Assembly: GCA_019116885.1 (NCBI GenBank)
Contig: DXAU01000038.1
Span: 1 to 64,000 of the forward strand
Length of the DNA: 64,000 bases
Direction: 5' to 3'
Source of the DNA: Candidatus Mediterraneibacter pullistercoris
Lineage (GTDB): Bacteria > Bacillota > Clostridia > Lachnospirales > Lachnospiraceae
Shown in pieces: positions 26,798-36,100 of this stretch. Numbering within the stretch: position 1 is the first letter of the stretch; every line of letters begins with the position of its first letter. A model generated the notes under the pieces. The model searched no databases, was not told the origin of the DNA, and saw only the letters and a list, made by a program, of their open reading frames with translations. Made by a program: the position numbers and the translations under genes.

Positions 26798-28117
26798 ATG
26801 CAGGACAGCATATGTGAGAGCATGACGCTTGAGAAAAAACTGGATATCTTATCTGATGCGGCGAAGTACGACGTCTCCTGCACTTCAAGCGGAGTCGACA
26901 GGAACGGTGACGGGACAGGCATGGGAAACTGCAGAAAGGCAGGGATCTGCCACAGCTTCTCTGCGGATGGCCGCTGTATTTCCCTGCTTAAAATACTGTT
27001 TACGAACGAGTGTATCTATGACTGTAAATACTGTGTCAACCGTGCATCGAATGATGTGGAGAGGGCATCTTTCACACCGGAGGAAGTCTGTACTCTGACG
27101 ATGGAGTTTTACAGACGCAATTATATCGAAGGGCTTTTTTTGAGTTCGGGCATCCTGAAAAGTCCGGACTATACGATGGAGCTGATCTATGCCACGCTGT
27201 ACAGGCTCCGGCATGTGTGCAGATTCCAGGGGTATATCCATGTAAAAGCGATACCGGGAGCAGATCAGCGGCTGGTCCGGCTGACCGGATATCTGGCCGA
27301 CAGGATGAGTGTGAATGTGGAACTTCCAACAGCCGAAAGCCTGCGGCTTCTGGCGCCGCACAAATCGCGGAAGAACATCCTCACTCCCATGCGCGTCGTG
27401 CAGAATATCTCGGAGGAGAACAGGCAGGAGATTGCACTGTACAGGAACGCGCCGCGTTTTGTGCCGGCAGGGCAGAGTACGCAGATGATCATAGGGGCGA
27501 CGCCGGAGACAGATTATCAGATACTTAATGTGGCAGAGTCCCTGTACAAGAAGTTCGATCTGAAGCGCGTCTATTACTCGGCTTTTGTTCCTGTAAACCA
27601 TGACAGTGCGCTTCCAGAACTTCCGGACATGAAGCCGCCGCTTCTGAGGGAACACCGCCTGTACCAGGCAGACTGGCTTCTGCGCTTCTATCATTTTGAG
27701 GCTGAGGAACTGCTGGATGAAGAGAATCCTAATTTTAACATTCTGCTGGACCCGAAATGCTGCTGGGCGCTCAAGCATCTGGAGCAGTTCCCGGTGGAGA
27801 TAAACAGGGCTGATTACCGGATGCTGCTGCGGGTTCCGGGGATTGGTTACAAGTCTGCCGGGCGGATCGTAAAAGCGAGACGGATGGGACAGCTCCGGTT
27901 TGAGGATCTCAGGAAGATGGGGGTCGTACTCAGACGGGCGCTTTATTTTATCACCTGCAGCGGCAGGATGATGTATCCGGTGCGCATTGATGAGGATTCT
28001 ATCACGCGGAATCTTTTGAATACGAAAGAGAGGCTCCCAGAGGGGGTGGATGGAATGACATTCAGACAGATGTCTCTTTTTGACGATGTGAATTTCGGTG
28101 AGGTGAACTTGCAATGA
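26798..28117 (+). CDS. Putative DNA modification/repair radical SAM protein (TIGR03916)
   Basis: A 439-residue radical SAM protein of the type annotated as putative DNA modification/repair; the reaction is unknown. The SAM cluster motif is CX3CX2C at C72, C76 and C79 (ECIYDCKYCVNR). Four more cysteines (C28, C45, C51, C60) precede it and may bind a second metal. Near residue 345, VPGIGYKSAGRIVKARR is a helix-hairpin-helix, supporting a DNA substrate. ATG 26798 follows AAGGGGAAGAGGG. The stop overlaps the next gene (ATGA), the known partner family TIGR03915. The promoter has two LexA-like boxes. Confidence 0.9.
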   Translation: MQDSICESMTLEKKLDILSDAAKYDVSCTSSGVDRNGDGTGMGNCRKAGICHSFSADGRCISLLKILFTNECIYDCKYCVNRASNDVERASFTPEEVCTLTMEFYRRNYIEGLFLSSGILKSPDYTMELIYATLYRLRHVCRFQGYIHVKAIPGADQRLVRLTGYLADRMSVNVELPTAESLRLLAPHKSRKNILTPMRVVQNISEENRQEIALYRNAPRFVPAGQSTQMIIGATPETDYQILNVAESLYKKFDLKRVYYSAFVPVNHDSALPELPDMKPPLLREHRLYQADWLLRFYHFEAEELLDEENPNFNILLDPKCCWALKHLEQFPVEINRADYRMLLRVPGIGYKSAGRIVKARRMGQLRFEDLRKMGVVLRRALYFITCSGRMMYPVRIDEDSITRNLLNTKERLPEGVDGMTFRQMSLFDDVNFGEVNLQ

Positions 28118-28902
28118 GACAGATTTATATATGTACAGATACGATTACAGGGCTTTATTCAGCGCTGCATGACGCATGGCTGGAGAATCGGGACGGTGAT
28201 GCGGGGATTGAACTCAGGGGAAAGATACAGCAGCAGCTCTTCTGCCAGTACAGGACTGTCGTGGAGACTGACCAGAAAGCGCGCCGCCTGGAGCGCATGA
28301 TAAAACGTTTTCTTGGATACAACGCATACTGGGATATCTACCATGCGCTCCTTTCAGATGACTGCGAAAAGGGCACAGAAGTGTTCCGGACGATACAGGA
28401 GGCGAGAAACATACCGGACAGCCGGAAGATCATGGAACATCTGGGGAATCCGGATGTGGCGAAAGTGTTTGCCATGAGCCGCAGTGTGGCAAATGAGGCG
28501 CATATGTATGAAGAGTTCGTCCGGTTCCGGGAGCTGGAGAACGGAATACTGTTTTCTGAGATCAGCCCGAAGGCGCAGATACTGACCTGCATCGGGGATC
28601 ATTTTTCCGACAGGTTCCCTCTGGAAGACTGGATGATATATGATAAAGTCCATAAGGTATTCCTCATACACAGAAAAAATGAAAAGTGGATGCTCGTATG
28701 GGGAGAGATGCCGGATGGCGGGAAAGCAGACCGTGTATCAGATCAGGAGAAAAATTATGCAAAGCTGTGGCAGGTTTTCTTTACCTCGATTTCTATAAAA
28801 GAGAGGGAGAACCCGGACTGCCAGAGAAACCATCTGCCATTCCGTTTTCGTCCTGAGATGACGGAATTTTCTGACGGAGCATCCGGCGCAAAAGCGGATT
28901 AG
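28114..28902 (+). CDS. TIGR03915 family putative DNA metabolism protein (DUF4130)
   Basis: A 262-residue protein of the TIGR03915/DUF4130 family, almost always found beside the TIGR03916 radical SAM gene. Recognisable parts are the N-terminus IYICTDTITGLYSALHDAW, FLGYNAYWDIYHALL, and a central FVRFRELENGILFSEISP followed by HFSDRFPLEDWMIYDKVHK, the conserved DUF4130 core with several His, Asp and Glu residues. It partly resembles uracil-glycosylase partners, but catalysis is not established. Translation is coupled to the radical SAM gene by a 4-bp overlap, implying a stoichiometric complex or sequential action on DNA. Confidence 0.9.
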   Translation: MRQIYICTDTITGLYSALHDAWLENRDGDAGIELRGKIQQQLFCQYRTVVETDQKARRLERMIKRFLGYNAYWDIYHALLSDDCEKGTEVFRTIQEARNIPDSRKIMEHLGNPDVAKVFAMSRSVANEAHMYEEFVRFRELENGILFSEISPKAQILTCIGDHFSDRFPLEDWMIYDKVHKVFLIHRKNEKWMLVWGEMPDGGKADRVSDQEKNYAKLWQVFFTSISIKERENPDCQRNHLPFRFRPEMTEFSDGASGAKAD

Positions 28903-28935
28903 AAAGAAAGGCACGCTTCTGTGGGAGAAAAACAG

Positions 28936-28964
28936 TTGTATAAATCGCAAAATGAGATTATGAT
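28936..28964 (+). promoter_or_regulatory. Putative promoter of the nuclease-helicase gene
   Basis: TTGTAT (28936-28941), 17-bp spacer, TATGAT (28959-28964) in the 127-bp gap before the helicase. The gene may also be read from the SOS-type promoter upstream. Confidence 0.5.
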
Positions 28965-29029
28965 AATTACATCAGCGCGTTGATTGCGGCTGGTGAGATC
29001 ATACTTATGGAAAAGGCGGCAGTATAAAG

Positions 29030-31399
29030 TTGGACAATGGAGAGACAAAGACCGTACGCGTATCCGTCCGCAGTCTGGTCGAGTTCATACTTCGGGGCGG
29101 TGATATCGACAACAGGACATCGGGCGGTCCGGACCGGGAAGCGATGCTCATGGGCGGACGTCTGCACCGGAAGATACAGAGACGAATGGGGCCGGATTAT
29201 CACGCGGAGGTAGCGCTTAAGACTCTGATTCCGTGCGAAGGCTTTTCCCTCCAGGTAGAGGGACGTGCGGACGGCATCATCTGCCGTGCGGATGGTTCCC
29301 GTACAGAAGTGACAGTTGATGAGATTAAAGGAGTCCTGCGGGATCTGGATCATATAAGAGAGCCGGTCAGAGTTCATCTGGCACAGGCAAAGTGCTATGC
29401 CTGGATTTATGCAGAACAGAACGGCCTGGAGCAGATCAACGTCCAGATGACATACTGTCATCTGGAATCAGAGGAGATCAGGCAGTTTGTCAGTACCTAC
29501 ACGGCAGAAGAACTCAGGGAATGGTTTGACAATCTGATCCGGCAGTATGAGAAATGGGCGGGATTTCAGATCGAATGGGAGAAAGAGCGCGGCAGATCGA
29601 TCAGAAGCGTGGAATTTCCGTTTGATTACCGGCCAGGTCAAAAAGATGTGGCTGTGTCTGTGTACCGCACGATACTGCGGGGTAAGAAACTGTTCATACA
29701 GGCGCCCACCGGAGTGGGGAAGACAATGTCCACAGTATTTCCCGCTGTAAAAGCGATCGGGGAGGGGCTGGGCGGCAAGATTTTTTACCTGACGGCCAAG
29801 ACGATCACAAGGACTGTGGCGGAGCAGGCTTTTTCCACCCTGAAAGAACAGGGGCTCAGGATGAAAGTTATTACCCTCACGGCAAAAGAGAAAATCTGCC
29901 CCTGCGAGGACACAGTCTGCAATCCTGATGCCTGTCCGTATGCGAAAGGGCATTTTGACAGAGTGAACGATGCTGTATTTGATATACTGACAAGGGGTGA
30001 TGGGAACGGTCAGATCGACCGGACGGCGATTGAAAGACAGGCAGAGAAGTTCTGTGTCTGCCCTTTTGAACTCTCCCTTGATATTTCAACGTGGGCTGAT
30101 GCTGTAATCTGTGATTATAATTATGTGTTCGATCCGAACGCTCATCTGAAGCGGTTTTTCTCTGACGGCTCGGGAGGGAATTATATCTTTCTTATCGATG
30201 AGGCTCATAATCTGGTGGAGCGTGGAAGAGAGATGTACAGCGCGGTTCTGTACAAAGAAGATTTTCTCGAATTGAAACGTAAAGTGAGATCTGCCGACAG
30301 AAGACTCACGAGACAGCTTGATGGAGTGAACAGGATGTTCCTGGCGCTGAAGAGGGAGTGTGAGGACTGCCAGATCCTGAACAGTGTGTCGCATATTGCC
30401 CTGAAATTAATGAGTCTTTTGACTGCCATGGAGGATTTTCTTGAAGAACCTGTCGGAGAAGATGTGCGGGAGAGCGTGCTGGATTTGTATTTTCAGGTGA
30501 GAAATTTTGTCAGCATCCATGACATTCTTGATGAGAACTACGTGATCTACAGTGAATTAGAAGAAGACGGAAGGTTTAAAGTAAAGCTGTGCTGTGTGAA
30601 TCCGGCGGAGAATCTTCAGAATTATCTTGCTTTCGGGAGAGGAACGATATTTTTTTCAGCGACGCTTCTGCCGATCCACTATTACAAAAGCCTTCTCTCA
30701 GTGGAGAAGGATGATTATGCGATCTATGTCAGATCGCCTTTTCCCGGTGAGAACAGACTTCTTCTCCAGGGGCGGGATGTGAGCACCAGGTATACGGCGA
30801 GAGGGGAAGAGATGTATCGCCGATTTGCCGTATACATTGCTGAGACTGTCCGGTGCAGGAAAGGGAATTATATGGCGTTTTTTCCATCCTACCGTTTTAT
30901 GGAAGAGGTGTACGGCCAGTTTGGGAGTCTTGATGCCGGCGTGACTGTAATCTGTCAGTCGCAGCATATGGGAGAAAAGGAACGGGAAGATTTCCTGAAA
31001 GAGTTTGAGAGAGAGCATGAGAAAAGTCTTGTGGGATTCTGCGTCATGGGCGGAGTTTTTTCCGAGGGCATCGACCTGACGGAAGACAGGCTGATCGGAG
31101 CGGTCATAGTTGGAACCGGACTGCCTCAGATCTGTAATGACCGCGAGATCATCAGACGATATTTTGATGAGAAAGGCATGAGAGGCTTTGATTACGCATA
31201 CCTCTATCCCGGAATGAACAAAGTCCTGCAGTCGGCCGGACGGGTGATCCGCACAGAGACGGACCGGGGAGTGATCCTGCTGCTCGATGACCGGTTTTTT
31301 CAGCGTCAGTATCGGGACGCATTTCCAAGAGAGTGGGAAAACCTCCATATCTGCGACCTGTCTACCATCCGGAATTACATGGATTCATTCTGGAAATAA
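29030..31399 (+). CDS. PD-(D/E)XK nuclease fused to Rad3/DinG-type Fe-S DNA helicase
   Basis: A 789-residue protein. Residues ~1-135 form a RecB/Cas4-like nuclease with H46, the GRAD motif (D81), DEIK (97-100) and Q119-x3-Y123. A superfamily 2 XPD/DinG helicase follows: Walker A APTGVGKT (225-232), Fe-S cysteines C290, C292, C297 and C302, the DEAH box (390-393), and C-terminal motifs GGVFSEGIDL and QSAGRVIRTETDRG. It should unwind and cut DNA in repair or recombination. The N-terminus VRVSVRSLVEFIL is conserved, so I take TTG 29030 as start; the next ATG would remove part of the nuclease. The 3' end overlaps the convergent LysR gene by 25 bp. Confidence 0.88.
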   Translation: MDNGETKTVRVSVRSLVEFILRGGDIDNRTSGGPDREAMLMGGRLHRKIQRRMGPDYHAEVALKTLIPCEGFSLQVEGRADGIICRADGSRTEVTVDEIKGVLRDLDHIREPVRVHLAQAKCYAWIYAEQNGLEQINVQMTYCHLESEEIRQFVSTYTAEELREWFDNLIRQYEKWAGFQIEWEKERGRSIRSVEFPFDYRPGQKDVAVSVYRTILRGKKLFIQAPTGVGKTMSTVFPAVKAIGEGLGGKIFYLTAKTITRTVAEQAFSTLKEQGLRMKVITLTAKEKICPCEDTVCNPDACPYAKGHFDRVNDAVFDILTRGDGNGQIDRTAIERQAEKFCVCPFELSLDISTWADAVICDYNYVFDPNAHLKRFFSDGSGGNYIFLIDEAHNLVERGREMYSAVLYKEDFLELKRKVRSADRRLTRQLDGVNRMFLALKRECEDCQILNSVSHIALKLMSLLTAMEDFLEEPVGEDVRESVLDLYFQVRNFVSIHDILDENYVIYSELEEDGRFKVKLCCVNPAENLQNYLAFGRGTIFFSATLLPIHYYKSLLSVEKDDYAIYVRSPFPGENRLLLQGRDVSTRYTARGEEMYRRFAVYIAETVRCRKGNYMAFFPSYRFMEEVYGQFGSLDAGVTVICQSQHMGEKEREDFLKEFEREHEKSLVGFCVMGGVFSEGIDLTEDRLIGAVIVGTGLPQICNDREIIRRYFDEKGMRGFDYAYLYPGMNKVLQSAGRVIRTETDRGVILLLDDRFFQRQYRDAFPREWENLHICDLSTIRNYMDSFWK

Positions 31400-32265
31400 C
31401 TCAGAAATTCCATGGAAGCTTTCGAGAGGGGAAGGTGTTCATTGTAAGCGATTGCAAGCTCTCTTGCGGGCATTTCTTCTTCTGTGTTCAGGAGAAAGAG
31501 ATCATCCCCGGTATCGGAGAGGCAGTAATCCGGCACAAAGGCAATTCCAAGGCCGATGCGCGCCAGGTCGATCAGGAGATCGTTGCTCGTAAGCTCAATC
31601 TCAGGTACGAGGTCGAGCTGATGCTGCTGGAATACGTGATGGAGAAATTCGTTAGTTGTGCTGTTTTTATCCAGCATGAGGATGGGATAGCGCAGCAGCT
31701 CTGCAAAGGTTAAAGTCCTGTTTTCTAATTCCCGGAACGGGGCTCCGGCAATAAAGACATCTCTGAATTTCCGGATTCTCAGGACAGAAGATGTGGTCCC
31801 GAGATGGTTGTTGGGATAGTTTACCACGATGATGTCGACAAGCCCGTTCCTGAGCAGTTCGGCGCATTTCATGGAAGTCTGATTGACCACTTTGATATGA
31901 GCGCCGGGGAATGTCTTGTGAAAACGCTCCAGATACGGGATAAGAAAGTAGCGGCATATGGTATCGCTTGCGCCTATGCGTATCTGTCCGCCGGTGGAGG
32001 CGGCATCCAGAAGCTGGGCTTCGCCTTTCTGTATCAGATTCATGGCAGGCTCAATGTGCCTCATGAGTATTTCTCCCTCGGGCGTGAGCTGCACTTTTTT
32101 TGTACTTCTGATAAAAAGGGTCTGATCCAGTTTCCTCTCCAGTGTTTTTATGGACTGGCTCACGGCGGACTGGGAGATGAACAGCTGCTTGGAGGCCTCG
32201 GAAAAATTCAGGGTTGAAGCTACATGATAGAATACTTTGTAAAGTTCATAATTGATATCGACCAT
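31375..32265 (-). CDS. LysR family transcriptional regulator
   Basis: A 296-residue LysR regulator. The N-terminal winged helix-turn-helix (YHVASTLNFSEASKQLFISQ, AVSQSIKTLERKL) is followed by the two-lobed effector-binding domain (GGQIRIGASDTICRYFLIPY, LRYPILMLDKNS, GLGIAFVPDYCL). RIGASDTI resembles the CysB/CysL/CbbR subgroup, but the effector is unknown. The start has AGGAGG 7 nt upstream. It is transcribed divergently from the TIGR01906 membrane protein gene and probably regulates itself and perhaps that gene. Confidence 0.93.
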   Translation of the reverse strand: MVDINYELYKVFYHVASTLNFSEASKQLFISQSAVSQSIKTLERKLDQTLFIRSTKKVQLTPEGEILMRHIEPAMNLIQKGEAQLLDAASTGGQIRIGASDTICRYFLIPYLERFHKTFPGAHIKVVNQTSMKCAELLRNGLVDIIVVNYPNNHLGTTSSVLRIRKFRDVFIAGAPFRELENRTLTFAELLRYPILMLDKNSTTNEFLHHVFQQHQLDLVPEIELTSNDLLIDLARIGLGIAFVPDYCLSDTGDDLFLLNTEEEMPARELAIAYNEHLPLSKASMEFLSYFQNESM

Positions 32266-32292
32266 TATAAGACCTCCTAATAAATATTGTTT

Positions 32293-32323
32293 CTATTATA
32301 AGCTAAATAGAAGGAAAATACAA
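32293..32323 (-). promoter_or_regulatory. LysR gene promoter with overlapping dyad
   Basis: Minus strand: TTGTAT (complement of 32318-32323), 17-bp spacer, TATAAT (complement of 32295-32300). The dyad CTATT-N8-AATAG (32293-32310) overlaps the -10 element and fits a LysR-type autoregulatory operator. Confidence 0.6.
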
Positions 32324-32350
32324 TAATACTGCTGAAAGGATTGAAACAAG

Positions 32351-33046
32351 ATGAAAAAATTACAATGGGCAGCCGGTGTGATCCTTGGATTTTCGATCAT
32401 TGCCGCGCTCCTCATCACCAGTTTTGAGATTGCTATGTATGCTGACTTTGATGTATATCAGCGGGAGTACGAGAAATATGACGTTCTCTCCGATCTTGAT
32501 ATGACAATGGAGGATGTGATGTATGTGACGCACAAGATGATGGATTATCTCCGCGGTGAGGGGGATACGCTCTCGGTAATGACGACTGTTGAGGGGAAAG
32601 AGCAGGACTTCTTCAATGAACAGGACCGGTTTCACATGGCTGAGGTGAGAACACTCTTTATCGGAGGGCTGAACATACGTCTTGGGGCGTGTATACTGGC
32701 GGTTCTGTGCCTTGTGTTTCTCATAGGAACAAAAGCGGACATCAGGCGGATCATACCGCGGGGATATCAGATCTCGCTGCTGGTGACCGGAGCGGCCGTG
32801 CTTGTCCTCGGGATTGCATGTGTGGTGGATTTTAACGCGGTCTTTGTGCAGTTTCATCATATTTTCTTTGACAATGACCTGTGGATATTTGATCCGGCAG
32901 AAGACTATATGATCCGTATGCTGCCGGAAGGTCTTTTTTATGATATGGTTGTGCGGATTGGAACGATATTTGTAGTGTGTCTTATTGTGCTCCTGATCCT
33001 CAGTTTTATTCCAAAGATCGTGGAGAAAAGGAAAGGATTAGCATGA
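32351..33046 (+). CDS. TIGR01906 (DUF1461) family integral membrane protein
   Basis: A 231-residue membrane protein of the TIGR01906 family found in Clostridia and Lactobacilli; function unknown. There are four hydrophobic segments (~7-28, ~108-127, ~138-158, ~200-222). Between the first two is a conserved extracytoplasmic stretch with MTMEDVMYVTHKMMDYLRGE and FFNEQDRFHMAEV, the family hallmark. ATG 32351 follows AAAGGATTG. It is divergent from the LysR gene with 85 bp between them. Confidence 0.88.
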   Translation: MKKLQWAAGVILGFSIIAALLITSFEIAMYADFDVYQREYEKYDVLSDLDMTMEDVMYVTHKMMDYLRGEGDTLSVMTTVEGKEQDFFNEQDRFHMAEVRTLFIGGLNIRLGACILAVLCLVFLIGTKADIRRIIPRGYQISLLVTGAAVLVLGIACVVDFNAVFVQFHHIFFDNDLWIFDPAEDYMIRMLPEGLFYDMVVRIGTIFVVCLIVLLILSFIPKIVEKRKGLA

Positions 33047-33161
33047 CTTATAACTAACTTTAACTATATTAATTATACTAATGAAGTGAAGTGTGATACG
33101 ATATGGACAGGCAGCAGAAACAGTGCAGAAAACACGAATTACCAAGAAAAGGAGATTTGAT

Positions 33162-36100
33162 ATGAGCAGTGTAAAGCGCGTATTTGTAGAGAAGAGACCA
33201 GACTATGCCGTTGCGGCCAAAGAACTGCGCCATGAGATCAGACGCTATCTCGGCATTATGAATGTTACGGGTGTGCGTGTCCTGATCCGCTATGATGTGG
33301 AAAACATCTCTGATGACACATTTGAAAAAGCGTGCAGCGGAGTGTTTGCAGAGCCGCCCGTCGATATCCTGTATCATGAGACATATCCATGCGGCGCAGC
33401 AGACCGATGTTTTTCTGTAGAATATCTTCCGGGGCAGTTTGACCAGAGGGCGGATTCTGCAGAACAGTGTGTCCGATTCATCAGGGAAGATGAGACGCCG
33501 GTGATCCGTACGGCAACTACTTATGTCATTGAGGGTGATATCTCGGATGAAGAGTTTGAAACTGTTATGAACTACTGTATCAATCCGGTCGATTCGCGGG
33601 AAGCGTCAGAGGATAAACCGGATACTCTTGTCACGACGTTTGAGGAGCCGGCAGATATCGCAGTATTTGACGGTTTTAAAGATATGTCTCAGAAGGAGCT
33701 CGGGGATCTCTATGATTCTCTGGGGCTTGCCATGACATTTAAAGATTTTCTCCATATCCAGGCATACTATGCAGATGAGGAACACAGAGACCCTACTGTG
33801 ACAGAGATACGTGTACTTGACACTTACTGGTCTGACCACTGCCGCCATACGACCTTTTCTACGGAACTTAAGGAAATCAGATTTGATGAGGGAGATTACC
33901 GGAAGCCGATCGAAGAGACATACAGGGAATACCTGAAAGATCACAGCGAGATCTTTGCGGGGCGGGAGGACAAGTTCGTCTGCCTGATGGATCTTGCGCT
34001 CATGGCAATGAGGAGACTGAAAAGAGAAGGAAAACTTCCGGACCAGGAGGAGTCGGACGAGATCAATGCGTGCAGCATCGTCGTCCCGGTAAAAGTGGAC
34101 GGCGTGGAAGAAGAGTGGCTGATCAATTTCAAGAATGAGACGCACAACCATCCGACGGAGATTGAGCCTTTCGGCGGGGCCGCAACATGTCTTGGCGGAG
34201 CCATCCGCGATCCTCTTTCCGGCAGGACCTACGTATATCAGGCTATGCGTGTGACAGGGGCGGCAGATCCGACCGTATCTGTAAAAGATACGATGAAAGG
34301 AAAACTGCCGCAGAAAAAGCTGGTCCGTGAAGCGGCCAGCGGCTACAGTTCTTACGGCAATCAGATCGGGCTTGCAACAGGACTGGTCAAGGAGATATAC
34401 CATCCGGATTATGTGGCGAAGCGCATGGAGATCGGAGCTGTGCTTGGAGCAGCGCCGAGACGCGCAGTCATCCGGGAAAATTCAGATCCGGGAGATATTA
34501 TTATCCTGCTTGGCGGAAGGACAGGGCGCGATGGATGCGGCGGAGCGACAGGCTCTTCAAAAGTCCATACCGAAGAGTCCATCGAGACGTGCGGAGCCGA
34601 AGTGCAGAAAGGCAATCCGCCTACAGAGAGAAAGATCCAGAGACTCTTCCGCCGCGAAGAAGTGAGTCGGCTGATCAAGAAATGCAATGACTTTGGCGCC
34701 GGGGGAGTATCTGTTGCGATCGGTGAACTTGCAGACGGACTTCGGGTAGAACTTGACAAAGTTCCGAAAAAGTATGCAGGACTTGACGGAACGGAGATCG
34801 CAATCTCTGAATCGCAGGAACGTATGGCGGTAGTTGTGGATCCGAAAGATGCAGAGAAGTTCATGGCTTATGCAAAAGAAGAGAATCTCGAGGCGACGAA
34901 AGTCGCTGTGGTGACAGAGGAACCAAGACTCGTGCTCATCTGGCGGGGAAAAGAGATCGTGAATATCTCCCGTGCTTTTCTCGATACGAACGGGGCGCAT
35001 CAGGAGACCAGCGTCGAGGTTGAGATGCCCAGACGTGAGGACAGCCTTTTCATCAGAAAAGAGGTTTCAGACGTTCGGGCGGCATGGCTTGATACACTGA
35101 GCGATCTCAATGTCTGCTCACAGAAAGGGCTCGTGGAGATGTTTGACGGTTCCATCGGTGCAGGCTCTGTGTTTATGCCGCATGGCGGGAAATATCAAAT
35201 GACAGAGACACAGGCTATGGTGGCGAAAGTTCCGGTGCAGACAGGAGATACAGACAGTGTCTCTATGATGAGTTATGGCTTTGATCCGTATCTGTCAAGC
35301 TGGAGCCCGTATCATGGGGCGGTGTATGCAGTAGTCGAATCGATCGCGAAGATTGTTGCCGCGGGCGGCGACTATCGGAAGATACGTTTTACATTCCAGG
35401 AATATTTCCGCCGCATGACAGAGGATCCGAAGCGCTGGAGCCAGCCGTTTGCAGCCCTGCTGGGCGCCTATGCCGCTCAGATAGGATTTGGACTGCCTTC
35501 AATCGGCGGAAAGGACAGTATGTCAGGCACGTTCCAGGATATAGATGTTCCGCCAACGCTTGTCTCATTTGCAGTGGATATGTCTGTGGAGAGTGATATT
35601 ATAACCCCGGAGCTTAAAAAGGCCGGAAACAGACTCGTGTGGCTGAGGATAGACAGAGACGAGTATGACCTTCCGGTATATGGACAGGTCATGGATCAGT
35701 ACGGAAAGCTCACGGAAGATATCAGAGCCGGAAGAGTGGTATCGGCATATGCGCTTGACCGCCACGGGGTGATCGCGGCTGTGAGCAGGATGGCGTTTGG
35801 AAACCGTATGGGAGTAAAGCTGGAACATAACATGGATTCCAGAGATCTTTTCGCGCCTGCGTTCGGCGATATCATTGCCGAGGTGGAAGACGGACAGACC
35901 GGCAATCTCCAGATCACATATACAGTGCTCGGAGAGGTGACTGACAGGGCGGCCTTTGAGTATGGAAATATAAAGATTGATATAGACGAAGCGGCTGATG
36001 CGTGGACGAAAACTCTCGAGAGAGTGTTTGTGACAAAATCCGGGGAAAGCTCAGAAGAGCCTGTGGAGGACAAACTGTATGATGCGGACAGCGTTCATAT

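Noticed and set aside
26885-28114. A 409-codon minus-strand frame opposite the radical SAM gene
   Set aside because: Long only because of codon bias on the coding strand; the plus frame carries all the family motifs.
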